Source: Proales similis (lineage: Eukaryota > Rotifera > Eurotatoria > Ploima > Proalidae). Taken from it: a stretch of 64,000 bases of DNA. The stretch covers positions 1,710,963 through 1,774,962 of the forward strand of contig JAGVRJ010000008.1 in the NCBI GenBank assembly GCA_019059635.1, given 5' to 3'. The position numbers were made by a program, and so were the translations under genes. Of the stretch, positions 11,301 through 23,091 are shown one piece after another. The notes under the pieces were generated by a model, which ran no database searches, was not told the origin of the DNA, and worked only from the letters and a program-made list of their open reading frames with translations. How positions within the stretch are numbered: position 1 is the first letter of the stretch; each line of letters begins with the position of its first letter.

Positions 11301-13066
11301 AACAAGCCTCAGCTCTTTCGTAAATTCGATTGAGGAACAGACGCACTGCGTCTGAGTTGGGACCGTTGTTGTCACGCAATGTCTGTGCTAATTGATCAAC
11401 AGGCCTAAGCTTTTTCCAAACTACACAGCCCTGAGGAGTCATCATTACGAAACGACGAGGCAGATCGAAATACTCCGAAGTGAGCTTTGAAACGCGCTCG
11501 ATCGACGATGCGGTTGATGCCGACTGCAATAGCTCGTTTTCGTACGCTGCTGCTTTTTTGCTCTTCAGGCTGGGCACAATCTCCTGGACGGCCCATATTG
11601 TATCATTAATGCTGAATGTAAACTTTGACTCTTTAAAATTGTTGTGCAGCAAGAACAAGTCTCTATTGAGTAAGAGACAAGAGTCGACTTGACGATTGCC
11701 ACGTGAAACCATCAAAGTCAAGCCGCTGCTCACGTAGGCAAGTGAAACAGGCTCACTCGGAGCACTGCCCAGCTGATGTTGTGGCGGGAAACGAAGATGT
11801 ACGAGCTGCAGCAGGCTTGGCTGAGGCGCTTGCTGATTCAGATACATGGCGTTCTCAAGAGGAGAAACGGCAAAGTAAAGACGAATTCCGTATTGGGTTA
11901 CGGCCACAAGGCTCACGTTCCTCGATTCGTTCAGCTCCATTGTTGATATGTGAACAATCGGAGCAAACAAGTGCTTGTCTCGTGAGTTGATCAAAGCGGC
12001 TGCTTTCGTTGAGATGCTCGAACTGCTCAGCTGGGCGAATTTACTCGACTCGTTGCCAGTTGGTCCGAGATAGAATGCCTGAATTGTGCTGTTCTCCGAT
12101 CGGGTGTAGAGCACTTGCCGTGACTCGTCTATTTCGATTTGAACAATTGAGTTGACTTCGCTGAAGTTGAGAAACGCCGGCACCAAGTAATGCAGTTTGC
12201 TCTGTGACAAATTCACTCGGCGAGTGCTAGAACCAAACCAACCAGCTTGAGGCTGATAAACAAACTCGTAAAGGCATCCGTCGTTACCGCCCATGAATAT
12301 TCGACCGGTAGCCGTGGATGCGCGAATCACGTTCATCAACACGTTCTCAGTCGATATTTTGTACTGAACGTCTGAGAAGCGCATCTCGTTTACAATCTCG
12401 CCGTTGCCTTTTGTGTATCGGATGAAGTCAATCGCAATCAGATAGACTGATGTTGCAGTTGCCAAGCAAAGTCCAAATTCGGTCGACGAGTCGAACGTGC
12501 CTGCTCGAGGCACAAATAGTTCGGCGGCAATGATGCTCTCCTGCAGTTCATCGTAGAAATTCAAATCACTGCCGTCTTCATAGTTCCAGAAGAATATGCG
12601 ATTGTCGATTATGAGCCATGCACGCGAGATGGAAGTAAATAAGCCCATGCTGCAACTATTCTGAATCTCGTCATAAAGCTGCAGCAGCTCCCTAGGAACC
12701 GGCACTTGCTTGACACGTGCGATTTCCGCCGTCGCACCAGTTGCCGATGTTGCCTGCCCGCCCGGATAGCTCAGATTTGGATAATAAAAGTCTGTGTGGC
12801 CGCTTATTGTCGGCGTGTCTTTTCATTTGGTTAAGCGCTAGATATTTATCGGGCGATTGAGGAGCAAGAATCTTAAAATTACTTATGTTTTCGATTTGCA
12901 GCACTTGGGAGAATTCGGTCAAGTTGTTGGTTTGCTCAACTTTTTTGCTTAAGATTTCCACGAGCTCTTTAAGAGTTTTCTCATCTACAATCGACCAGGC
13001 GCCTTTTTCGCTTGAGGAGGTCGCTGTCGTTGCACTCATCGAATTCGACATCGATCTGGACAGCAT
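8367..13066 (-). CDS. NUP155: Nucleoporin NUP155 (Nup155/Nup170 family)
   Basis: Inner-ring scaffold nucleoporin of the nuclear pore complex. Exons on the minus strand: 13066-12883, 12818-9163, 9103-8863, 8796-8559, 8499-8367. They sum to 4452 nt, giving 1483 residues, close to human NUP155 (about 1390). The N-terminal beta-propeller is recognised by VPVPRELL..., SRAWLIIDNRIFFWNYEDGSDL and the block FMGGNDGCLYEFVYQPQAGWF. The rest is the helical Nup133/Nup155-like C-terminal region, ending in QLFDITK-LYEDYACKFDL and the FPLETLIDSLE segment that matches the family C-terminus. The ATG at 13066 is the most upstream in frame; further ATGs follow within ten codons. The gene appears intact and the family call is firm. 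Confidence 0.95.
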
Positions 13067-13469
13067 TTCCTCTTTGTTCTCAATGGTTCCTCTCTATCTA
13101 CAGTAATCAATTACTTAACAAGTCTTGTGCTTTAGATAACTTAAACGTGTCGTGGGCCTTGGCGTTTAAATTAACGAATAATCTTGTGATTGTATTGTCG
13201 ATGACCCCTCACTCTCCGTTAAAATTTTCTGCCCGCTCTTGTTGTGCATCGCTCGCGCTCTACTTTGCACACTCAGTCGTCTTCTTTGCATTTACTCTAT
13301 GTTTCACTTTAACTGAGCTCAAGAATTCTCGCTCACATTGCCTTTTACTTCTTACTCTTGTCTCGAATTTGTCTCATTGCCATTCTTTTTTCCCCTCATT
13401 TTCAATTTACTTGCGCTTGCTTTATTTTCTAATGAAAAGTGAAAGTTTTGACAGCCAGATGATTGAGAA
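13067..13469. other. Intergenic between two minus-strand genes
   Basis: About 400 bp, pyrimidine-rich on the plus strand. It lies upstream of the NUP155 start and downstream of the copper monooxygenase stop. It probably holds the NUP155 promoter and 5' UTR. No gene is seen. Confidence 0.4.
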
Positions 13470-15947
13470 TTATTGATTATCAGCACCGCATTTTTTCTGC
13501 TCCATCTCCTCAGCGACCAATGGAAAGTTCTTGCTCACCGGTTTGCTCTTAATGCATTTTGAGTTAGAATCAAATATGAACATTATCTTTTGTTCTCTGC
13601 TCACTTGACTAGCACCGCAGTACTCAAATCGTTCAGCTTTAGAGTAAAATTTTTTTAACTCGTTGGTTAGCTCAGGTCCGATCTTGAGAGGTCTTATGTT
13701 GTCTTGGGCGTCCAACTCAATCAACGAATTCCTGTTTTGAAAAAAATTGTGTCTCTATCCAGTCAGTTGAAAATCAATTAACTGCTTCTTACAGGCTTAA
13801 ATTGGCATAGAGTGAAGCAACAGTCTCCCTATCATAGCCTTCAGAGCACCAGAACGCTCTTCTCTGTCTTGGATAGTAAAAAATGGCAACTTCGCTTTGA
13901 TTGTCTATCTTTACGCCATTCTCAACCAATAGAGCTGATCCGGTAAACCTACCACTTGAATAACAAGTTGCATTAAAAATCATTTTCAAATCATTCTCGA
14001 AGGGCTTGAATTTACCATTTCCTCTCGAGTAGAAAGACCCCCCTATTCCAATTAGGTCAAGTTCATTTTTAGGTTAACTCAAAAAAAAATGGTGTTTAGG
14101 CAAGCTTACAAATGTAAATTCATCTGAATTAGATGAGCTGTAGGTGCATCGTGCCACAATGTGGTCGTTCTTTTTTCGACAACGGTTAAATCTATAAAAT
14201 ATTTTGGACGAAATATCTAAATTGAACCTTCTTGAACTTGACCGGCTCGGGCAGAAAATTCCAGTATTGAAAGTTAAAGTCATAGTTCTGATTGTTGTTG
14301 AGGAACTCGACTTTTTTGCCGTTGCGTATAACGGTGGCGTCAACCGCTACTCCTTTAAGATGTGTATGTGGAAAGGTGGCGAACACGTTGAGCTCGTCTC
14401 TATCCACAAACATGTTCTTCGGCGAAATTAAGAAATTCAGCAATTAAACTAAATTGCTCAATTCATACATTCAAACATTCACTGCGGCAAGCAAATTCGA
14501 GGCCATAATCGCTTGATCTAGGAGGGATTATAATTCCAGTTGGGCTTGAATAGGCCGCAACTGTGAATATGCCGATTTCAGTTGGCCGGTAGTTCTCTGT
14601 CGCATAAACTCTGAATCCTGATCGATCGCTAACACCTTAAAAGTCCAAAATTTATTTGAATCGATTTTTTTTACTTTGGATCTAACTTTATGGCCTACCT
14701 GGCTTAAGGGTCGGATTGTCATAATGCATCTCGAGCAGAAAGAATCTTGTCTCCTCAGGACCTCCACTAGGTAGGCCTAATTCGGCCGGAAAATAAAACT
14801 CCTGTTTTGATTAGAACTGGTTATTAAAATCAAATATCTTATTCAAGCAGAACCTGTTGACTGCCGACTGCCCAAGCCAGCTCCATTCGGCCACAATATC
14901 TTTTGATTTGCTGCCATTTTTTAAAATTCTCATTTTTTTCTGACACTCTACCCTCACAAGGGCCCGGTTTGGGCAGCTCGTTTGAACCAAGGTACTCTTC
15001 TTCTATTCTTTTATCGCAACCTGAATAGAAAGTCAGATACAAGCCATTTCTTATTCGCATTAAACACTCACCAAACATGACCCAGTGGTGAACCAATTTC
15101 TCATTGCCTGGCTGAATAATCGTATCATACTGAATTAGTTACTGATTAGATTGAAAGTTAACTTGAAACAGGCAATGTATTCTAACCTTGAGAATGTGGC
15201 GTTTTTTCTGCATCCAAGCAGCAGGAAGTTCGAATATCTCACAGTAGTACTCTGTGTCCACGTTAGGTTGCATAGTCGCCTATTTTAAATGCTCAAATTA
15301 AAAACTTCTGAAAGTAAAAATCATCAAAATGTGCGACTTACATTCACTCTGAATTCGACTACTTCAAGATTGTTCATGTCTAGGGAAGGAATTTCTTTGA
15401 GACTACTGATTAATGGCAGGACCTTGGATCCGCGCTGCTCATAGCCATGATAGGTGATTTTTTCTCCGCTCTCTATCCGATCGCCGTAAGAGAATATTAC
15501 GTATGGAGTGCCTATTTTGATGTCCAAATCCTGGCCAGAGGCATCGCACAATTCGACCTTTCGAGTGAATCTGGCAATCAAATACTGATCACGACGTTCG
15601 GCGTGCAAAAGGAACCAATTTTGCTTTTCGTCAATCTCCACCACAGTTGGATTGACGCTTCTGATCGATCTGTCGCTAAAGTGAACAGATCCATCGTCAT
15701 TTATCCATACAACTGCAACGTCTGAGCTTCGCATCCCGCCATTCGGTGATATACCAAACGCTGCCCATTTCTTGGTACGCACATGAATTTCAAATTCAAT
15801 ATCAGTGTCGTTGAAGTTCCAATACAAACGGTAGGCACCGTCTGAAAGCAGCTCGGCCTCGTTGGTGTAAGTCTGTGTCGGTTGAATCAGGCCGTTGGCA
15901 ATCACCGAAAGACCAACTAAACATGTCAATAAGCATAATTGTTTCAT
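13470..15947 (-). CDS. Secreted DOMON / copper type II ascorbate-dependent monooxygenase (DBH/MOXD family)
   Basis: Member of the dopamine beta-hydroxylase / tyramine beta-hydroxylase / MOXD1 family. It starts with a signal peptide (hydrophobic first ~19 residues) followed by a DOMON domain (residues about 30-150). The two copper domains come next. CuA ligands are visible as VHHWVMFGC and LLEMHYDNP. CuB ligands are visible as FPHTHLKG and the methionine in GGLSTREEM; the last motif resembles MOXD1 more than DBH. Exons: 15947-15342, 15279-15187, 15129-15072, 15020-14854, 14801-14699, 14617-14469, 14416 to about 14240, then several short exons to 13731-13470. Joins between about 14240 and 13800 are uncertain, because more than one acceptor fits. 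No C-terminal membrane anchor is evident. The substrate cannot be told from sequence. Confidence 0.88.
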
Positions 15948-16322
15948 TTTTAAAATGAAAAGCGGCTTAAGTCTCTTTTCTTATTTATGGAGCAGTTTTT
16001 GGCATTTAGGCATAAAGGTCGTTTCTATTCTACCAGGTCTCTTAAACTTGATCTGTTTACTTTCTTGGAGTGATTTGCGTTGTTTAGAATGCTTGAATAT
16101 TGACAGACAATCAAAAGCATCTTTACTCTTTTTCATACCAACTCAGTATTTTTTCTTTTTTCCTTTTGTCGTCGTATATTCTCATGAAACTGGCTCAATT
16201 GAAATAATGAACTCGCTTACCTTTTCTAGGTTCCTTGCAATCATGAAAATTTTCAAATTGATTTAAAGAGTACATTTCCTATTTATAGCTTAAGCGAATG
16301 AAAGAAATTCGTTTAAAACAAA
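15948..16322. promoter_or_regulatory. Divergent intergenic promoter region
   Basis: 375 bp between the ATG of the copper monooxygenase (minus) and that of NCAPG (plus). It must hold both promoters. It is T-rich with no clear element I can name. Confidence 0.4.
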
Positions 16323-18825
16323 ATGAAACGCAAATTGTTTGAGCTATTGAATGCATCACAAGAGTACGAGTTTGCAGCTCAATCAGGTTTAAATGAATTC
16401 AGGGCCTTGCTTGAATCAGCCAAGAGTTCAACAACAGAAAAAGATGAGAAGCTTGGCAGCTTGGCGGCTGGTCTTTGGGAAGCACTTGCCATTTTGTTCA
16501 CAATACAAGAGAGCAGCTCAGTAAGACTAATGGCCGAGTTTATTGTTGATATTCTTCTCGAACTTGAGAATGACCAGGTCGACCTAGACCTTCAACGCCA
16601 AGTTCTCATATCTGTAGTTTTAGGCATTGGAACAAGCTCACCATGCTATGCTCAACGAGCTTGCAAATGGTTGACCTGTTTTTTGAACAAACTAGAAATG
16701 AGATCAAATGGCCAGCTTGATGAGTTTTTGTTTAACAAGCTGCGATTGAATCTTCTCGAACGTGTTCGAGATCCAGACATAAGCATTCAAATGGCTGTTA
16801 TTCGACTTATTGCGAGATTTCAGCAGCCTAACGACAAATATTGTCCAGTAATCAACGCGTTCATTTATATGCTGCGACAAGACTCTGAATTGACAGTTCG
16901 TTTAATTATTACGGATCTTATTGCAATCGGTCCGCTGACATTCGAATTTATTACAACACAATTATTATTCGATTCTGATTGTAAAATGCGTCGACACGTA
17001 ATCGATTTGCTTAGGCGTAAAGTTCAAATGAAGCGATTGAAATCGTCAACTCGATTGTGGATCATTGAAGCACTGCTGTTCGAAACGCCTAATGGAGACG
17101 ATGAGCTTTTTCAGTCTTTGATTCGAACCTGGTTTCTTCAATGCAAATCGAACTGCATCGTTCTTCTGCGCTCGATTCCGATTGAAGAAAAATGGTACTC
17201 AACACATCGAATTCAAATTGTCAATAAAGCTGATCAATTCGTTGAGAGGATTGTTCAGGCAGCGCGCTCAGAATGGAATCAAGACTGCATTATTGATTCA
17301 AATTTTTTCAACGATTTTCATTCAACTCTTTTCCTACGCTTTTTTATCAAGCTAGCCAATCTCAGCTCAGAAGAGGCTCTGTCTCAGCTCGGTATTGACA
17401 CAAATCTGATTGTTGAACTGCTTATTAGCCGATGGAAGAATTCGGGCAGCTCGAACTCACTAATTGATTATAATCTAGTTGAGATTCTCGGTGCTCTGGA
17501 TTGGGATAGCCCGAGGGAAGAAGAGAGGCTTTTGAATCTCCCGACCTTGAGAAGCAATCCGCTGTTACTTAGATCGCTGCTTGCTCGTCGTCAGCCTTTG
17601 TATCTGAGTGAACTGGCATTTAGATTTAATCTTGACTGTGACTCGAATTCGATCGAATCACTCGAGCGTAATCTCACAATGCAGTTGGTTTTCTTTGATC
17701 TTCACGCCAAAAGCCATCTGGAAGGAGTTCAAGCAGCAATTGAGCATCTTCAGCTTTTCTCTATTCTCAAACACATCTCAAATGTAGAACCCAAAATTCG
17801 GGCTCTTTGTGCCGCTTGCTTGGGCTCGATTAGCAGCTCCGATATTGAAAAAGCTCAACAGCTTTTTCCGCTTCTAACTCAAATAGTCCAACTGGATCGG
17901 TCGACTGTTGTTATTGAAGCCCAGCGCAGTTTGGTTAAAGTGCTCATTTCTTTTCCAATTCTTTGCTCACTCACCGAGACAAAAGAAGCCCTCGACTCAC
18001 TGGAACAGAATCTTTTTTCAGAAGTAGGTCGTTTGTGCAAGAATTAACCCATCAGTGCAGTCAGTATTTCCTGATTAAATTTAAAGGATTTTCAAGTGAG
18101 AATTGAGGCTTTCCAAGCCATTTCTCAGCTCTTGCTCGCCGAGTTACCATTAAACAATCGTTCGAAGCTACTTGAGCCCTTTCTAATTTCCTATTTCACA
18201 TTTGACTCCTCTCAACGTATAAAGGTCATTTGTTTTACTTTTCTAAAAGCTTTCTCAATCCAAAGCGGTTCGAATACGATTCTGCTGTCCCAGACATATA
18301 TTAAAATAGTGAAGCGAAATGTCTTGAATTCAAAGCAACCCGTCGACCTGCGTTCAATGTCCAAGTTCATTTATTCAATAACTGGACGAGTCTTGGGTCT
18401 GAGAGCGTCAATAATGTATCAAATCTCGTCTTTTCTTCTCGATGAAATTGAAGACATAAAATCTGTTCAAAGATGGGCTAGAATTCTGATCGAGTTCGAG
18501 CTTCATCTAAGCGACAGCTCATCAGATTCGAAAGAGCTTCTGCTTAAACTTATGCGCAACCTGGCTAATATCTCGGTGAGAACAAACTTTTCAGACTTTT
18601 CCTCTCATCGAACTTAATTTCAATCTCGAAAAGACTCAGCTCAAGATAAAGAAGTGGTCTCTTCCGTTCGAAAGGGAGCTGAAAGCCCAGCAAAGTTGTG
18701 TGCATTCGATATTCTCAAAACTGTTTCCAAAAGCAACTATTCAAACAAAGCGAAAAGCAGCGTCTATTCCGATTTCCTCTTCATCTTTTACTCTTAGTCA
18801 GGTGTCAAAGCTGAAGAAAAATTAA
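16323..18825 (+). CDS. NCAPG: Condensin complex subunit 3 (CAP-G), HEAT-repeat protein
   Basis: HEAT-repeat subunit of condensin I, which compacts mitotic chromosomes. Exons 16323-18023, 18087-18575 and 18634-18825 sum to 2382 nt (793 residues). That is shorter than human NCAPG (about 1015). The N-terminal half carries family-like segments: VRDPDISIQMAVIRLIARFQ, then VIRL-type HEAT units, and MRRHVIDLLRRKVQMKRL followed by a WLxxC-like region that matches the condensin G 'VRR.VY..LA.KV' block. The rest is helical throughout with repeated LL/LxxL patterns. The last exon encodes a basic Ser/Lys tail. The gene is divergent but intact. Another HEAT-repeat protein is possible, though the order of motifs favours NCAPG. 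Confidence 0.72.
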
Positions 18826-19034
18826 ACGCAAGCTGAAGAATAAAATTGAAAACAATATGCGCCCAAAGGTTTTTAATTGATGAGAAACAAATACTAACAA
18901 ATGTTCGGTTAGATTCGCACTCGGACCCGTTCTGAGTCGGAGCTCGCGAGTGATGGTCGCGCCTGAATTAATAGTCTAGCCAGAGTGAGAATTTAGTAGA
19001 GGGAAACTGCGCTCTAAAGAAACAAAGCAGTAAA

Positions 19035-20156
19035 ATGGTGCGATTGACTCCAGAACTGATAGAGGACTCTTACCAGCACATAAACCCGGTGCGCGAATAT
19101 GAGCTCAATTTGAGAGGTATTAATCAATCAGACGATTGATATTTATTGTTCTAAAATCAATTCTAAAAGGAAACAAAATCGGCTTGATCGAGAATCTAGG
19201 AGCCACTCTGAATCAGTTTGATACGATTGATTTCACTGACAACGAAGTGCGCCGCCTAGATGGGTTTCCCATTCTTCCCAAACTGAAATCGATCTTGTTG
19301 AGCAACAACAAAATTCAGTGAGTTGCAGCTAGTGAAGAAATCGAAAGCAGTTCCTCAATCAATTAATCAATCGGAATAGACTGATCGGCAGTAGCTTGGA
19401 ATCGTGCGTTCCGAATTTAGAATGCCTAATACTGACCAACAACTACATTGAAGACCTGGGCGAGATCGATCAACTAGCCGGATTCAAGAAACTTCGAATG
19501 CTAAGGTTAACCAGACTTGTCAGAAAAAGCTTTTGGTGTAAAATCTATCCAGCCTTACTATTAATAGCTTATGGCGCAATCCAGTTGCCGCTCTGAAGCA
19601 TTATCGTCTCTATACGATTTACAAGATTCCAAGTTTGCGTGTACTTGACTTTAAAAAAGTCAAGGACAAGGAAAGAGCCGAAGCTCAAAAGCTCTACAAG
19701 GGCAAAAAACTTAAGAAAACAAATAGAACCAAGACATTCATCCCTGGCGACCAGTTGGAGAAACTCGCCCAAGGTGCTAGCTTTGAACAACAAGGACAAG
19801 TTCCCAAAGCTGAGCGTGTACGTGCCAGCAAAGAGGACATCGAAGCCATTCGAGTTGGTGCTACATTCCGAATCTTTCAAACTTTGGTTTTATTGATAAA
19901 ACAACTGAATTTAGGCCGCCATTGCCCAAGCCAAATCGATTGAGGAGATTGAACAGCTGAACGCCATGCTCAAATCTGGCATTGTGCCTACGCACTTTCG
20001 ACAGCAACAGCAACAGCGCAAACCTAAAAGTATGTTCACTTATATACTCGTTTCATGCATTTCCACCGGATCTTAAAATCGAACTTTCTAAAAGGCGGAA
20101 TTGTTGAGGAAGACGACGATGACGATGAGCTAGTAAGCAACCAAATGCAGCAATAA
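19035..20156 (+). CDS. SNRPA1: U2 snRNP A' protein (leucine-rich repeat)
   Basis: Spliceosomal U2A' protein, which binds U2 snRNA stem-loop IV together with U2B''. Exons 19035-19116, 19170-19317, 19380-19505, 19568-19853, 19915-20029 and 20095-20156 sum to 819 nt, giving 272 residues (human 255). The start MVRLTPELIEDS and the leucine-rich repeats (IENLGATLNQFDTIDFTDNE, LDGFPILPKLKSILLSNNKI, LECLILTNNYIEDLGE) are near-identical in pattern to the human protein. These are followed by the LRR cap WRNPVAALKHYRLYTIYKIP and DFKKVKDKER. The tail is acidic. An AAAATAAAA-type polyadenylation signal lies about 75 bp downstream. Confidence 0.96.
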
Positions 20157-21795
20157 AACATTCAAGATGAAAAACAAGTACAAGTGTCCATCACCTTCAA
20201 CTCCCTTGTTTAATTCGTGTATTATACAAAAATAAAAAAAAACTTAAAACTTTTAGAAAATTTAAAAGAATGGTGTTGCAGTGAAAGTGGGAAAAAGTCC
20301 GAATGAACTGATACTCTCTGTTTGCATGGCTACCTGTCAGATACAGCTTAATTTATCGAAAACTATGCATCTGAGACAAGAAGCCAAACCAACAGAAGAG
20401 ATCTGTTCGAGGGTATCAGAAGTGCATTTGTTGTGAAGCGTGCTGGCAGTCTGTCTAAAGAGATGAAGGTGAAATAGCAAGTTGGCAAGTGGCACCCGCT
20501 TCAACTCAACTCTCCGGCATTTATAAGGCGAATAGATGGCGTGCGGGGAATGTTGGCCTCGGATCGCGTGGCGTGTGTGGGGAGGATGATGATATTTGCC
20601 TCCGCTAGAGTTTTATTGTTTATTGGCTGTGTGCCTTCGATTCGGAGGTGTTGCTTTGTAGAATCGAGCAAACAAGCCTTTCGAAGAGCTTCAAGTCAGG
20701 CAGCGGCGGCCAACAGGAATATTGAGTGCATAGGAGAGAGAAATCCAGATATCTCCTCATCTCTGCTACCGTTACTGAGTACGGCCGTTGAGTTGTCTAA
20801 GCCGATCGATAATATCAAACAAATATTGGCAAGCGCTCGCCTAAACAACAAACTCTGCAATAATTGAGCCCGCAAAGGTTAAATAGATGAGCCTTCTGCT
20901 GCAACCAATTAAGAAACGACCTGACGGACTAGCGAGTAGGCGAGAGAACAAACGATCGCAACGAATGCGGCTGTAGCGCGTTATTTGTTTCGAGCGGCGC
21001 ATTATAGAATTAGTGTCTGCGTGAGGAAGATAGTTTCGATCCTAGCCGACCGATGCTTCTAATCGCGCATGCAGAGCAAGCGATAAGCGTCATCCACCAG
21101 TGCAACTCTGAATCTACTCTCATGAGCGCTTTCTTCATCTTGTGCGCTTTTATATAGGTCGATGCTGGCAATGGCTCCAATTTTAACTGAGCCTGCGGCA
21201 GTAGGCAAAAATACAAGAGCAAAGTGTTTTGTTGTTTCCATCCCCTCTCTCAGCTCCGTCTCTCTCTCTCTCTGACTCTGACTCTCCAATATACTATTTC
21301 TCTCCACCTTGTTCGTCGTAAACCTTCTTGTTAAAAGCGTTTTGTTTCGATTCGAGGCATTTTGCTGGCGCGTAACTAGGCTATTTGAGCAAAGCGTCAT
21401 GAACATAACGGCAATTAAGCAAGTTTAACTTGTTTTTACTCTCTTATTCATTCTGTTCTCATGCGACAAAGTTAAAAGGCGTAAAAAAGGCGTCATTTAA
21501 CTTAAAGCCCACTCGGACCCGTTCGGTTATGTCACTGCTTCACCTAGGCGACTAGTTAGATTTAGGCAAAACAAACTCGGGCTAGCCAAGACACTTTCTT
21601 TACTCGATTGACCGCCAACTCTGTATTCAAATGGGTCAAGTGTCATTCTTTTCATTAGTAGGGACCTAGTTGCTGCAACTGCGAATTTGCTTTTTTATTT
21701 ATTGAAAATATCTATTTTTTAATCTTCTATTGTAATTTCGATTATTCGATAGCAATCATTGTGTCATCTAAACAAACCCAAAAAGTAAAACATTA
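20157..21795. other. Long intergenic region
   Basis: About 1.6 kb between the 3' ends of SNRPA1 (plus) and NUP42 (minus). It includes a CT-rich tract (about 21250-21290) and one plus-strand frame, listed separately. Otherwise I see no gene. At this spacing an unrecognised non-coding transcript is possible, but nothing in the sequence proves it. Confidence 0.4.
20550..20867 (+). CDS. Doubtful ORF, weak resemblance to the TACO1/YebC helical segment
   Basis: A 105-codon ATG-started frame. The first ~40 residues are hydrophobic and basic and could act as a mitochondrial presequence. Residues about 70-95 (NPDISSSLLPLLSTAVEL..., KPIDNIKQIL) resemble by eye the NPE..S.L...L......P...I...L helical pattern of TACO1/YebC proteins. 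The rest of that family does not follow downstream in any frame, so if related it is a broken fragment. The similarity may be chance. Confidence 0.2.
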   Translation: MLASDRVACVGRMMIFASARVLLFIGCVPSIRRCCFVESSKQAFRRASSQAAAANRNIECIGERNPDISSSLLPLLSTAVELSKPIDNIKQILASARLNNKLCNN

Positions 21796-22694
21796 TCAGC
21801 AGAAATCCTTGCTTGGTGCATGTTGGGGAATTTTGCCAAGCGTGAAGTCATTTGACTTGAACTGATTTACATCTCGCTCAGTTAGTTCGTTCCGATCTGA
21901 ATAGTAAGAATCAAGGCCTCGGTTCACTGTATTTGTCGCTATGCTTGAAAATAAAGAAGTGGTAGGATTTAAGACATTCTGAGAATTTTGGGCTGTTTGC
22001 GATACTCCAAACGGCGACGATATCTGGTTGAATCCAGAACCCCCAACCATTGAACTTGATTGGCTGAAAGTAGCTCCTATTGCTATTCTATTCTGATCGT
22101 TGACCGATGATGAAAATACACTGGGCACCGACGCTGGCGCGTTCGGTGCAAAAGAATTGGTCACTTGACCGAATAGCGGTGCTTGTTGGAAATTCGTAGG
22201 TGGCTGATTTCCGAAACCAGCCGCAGACTGGGAGCCACCAGTACCGCCAAAACCAAAGCTAGACTGTCCGAATGCTGGTGCCGAGTTCGGTGTGGCAGAA
22301 AAAGAACTGTTTGTGAATGACATATTTGAAGTGCCAGGCGATGGAGTAGATACAAATAAATTAGAGTTGTGTTGCTGTTGTTTTTGCTGTACAATCTTGG
22401 CAAAAGGATTTGTCGCTGGAGGGCTACTTTTTCCAACGCTATTGAAATATTCGCCCTATAATTAGATTCAAAGTTTAGAAAATTAATTTTTTGAAGCTTT
22501 GAAATCTGCAAACCAGAAATTGCCGGGCTCCAGAGGTTAATTCTGCGGTCTCTTTCAGCGTTGCCAAAACTTGTTTCCATTTCGTTTCAAAATCGTTTAT
22601 CTTAACTTTCTATTGCGAATCGCTGAAAGAGCAGACGATTATTTGCACATCTTACACATGCAGCAAGGTTGTTGCTCTTCCTAGCTTCGTACAT
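21796..22694 (-). CDS. NUP42: FG nucleoporin NUP42 (NUPL2/CG1), without CCCH finger
   Basis: Cytoplasmic-face FG nucleoporin that binds GLE1 and supports mRNA export. Exons 22694-22656, 22609-22514 and 22455-21796 sum to 795 nt (264 residues). The C-terminus LTERDVNQFKSNDFTLGKIP is very close to the GLE1-binding tail of human NUP42. Before it lies an FG region with many FG and GFG dipeptides (FGQSSFGFGG and others). The helical part upstream matches the DISPEELRLEYHNF region of the human protein (here DYSPEEVRYGMYE), which could extend the frame upstream of the chosen ATG to an acceptor at about 22733. The human N-terminal CCCH zinc finger is not visible in the remaining ~80 bp before the neighbouring gene. 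Confidence 0.82.
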
Positions 22695-22772
22695 TCCATA
22701 ACGAACTTCCTCAGGTGAATAATCCTCCAGAACTAGAAAACGTCAAAAAACTGAACCAAAGGACAGATCATT

Positions 22773-23091
22773 ATGGGAAAGAAATCAAAAGAATACAAGG
22801 CAGATTTGGAGCACTTGGACGAAAGCCAAAGCAAGAAAGCTTCCATTGTGACGGTGCATTCAGCCAAGTTTCAAACTCTTCAGACATGTTCAATCTATTT
22901 TCAGAGTGTAATTGCGTGCACCGTTTTCTTTCACAGATGAACACTCACAGAAACTGATCGACATCAGAAACCTGATCCAGATTCTTCACATTTTGCCTCG
23001 TTTGCGCAAATCGATTCGGTTGTCCACCATTTGGTGGCCGGTTTCGATTGTCCACATAATAACTCTTATTGGATTGAGTTCTGTATCCTGA
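22773..23091 (+). CDS. Small hypothetical gene, two or more exons
   Basis: ATG at 22773, only 79 bp from the NUP42 start on the other strand, so the two may share a bidirectional promoter. The first exon encodes a lysine-rich start (MGKKSKEYKADLEH). A GT-AG intron of about 49 bp then appears to join it to DEHSQKLIDIRNLIQILHIL, ending at 23091. A second open frame in the same stretch (23031-23213, containing GFDCPHNNSYWIEF) has a more protein-like composition, so the real splice pattern may differ. I do not recognise the family. Confidence 0.4.

Noticed and set aside
13012-13476. 154-codon plus-strand frame upstream of NUP155
   Set aside because: Overlaps the NUP155 start on the other strand and translates a pyrimidine-rich promoter-like region into Leu/Ser/Phe runs.
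16980-17060. tRNA or small RNA hidden in long exons
   Set aside because: I scanned for the GGTTCGANTCC-type box B of tRNAs in the gaps and found no cloverleaf on either strand. None is claimed.
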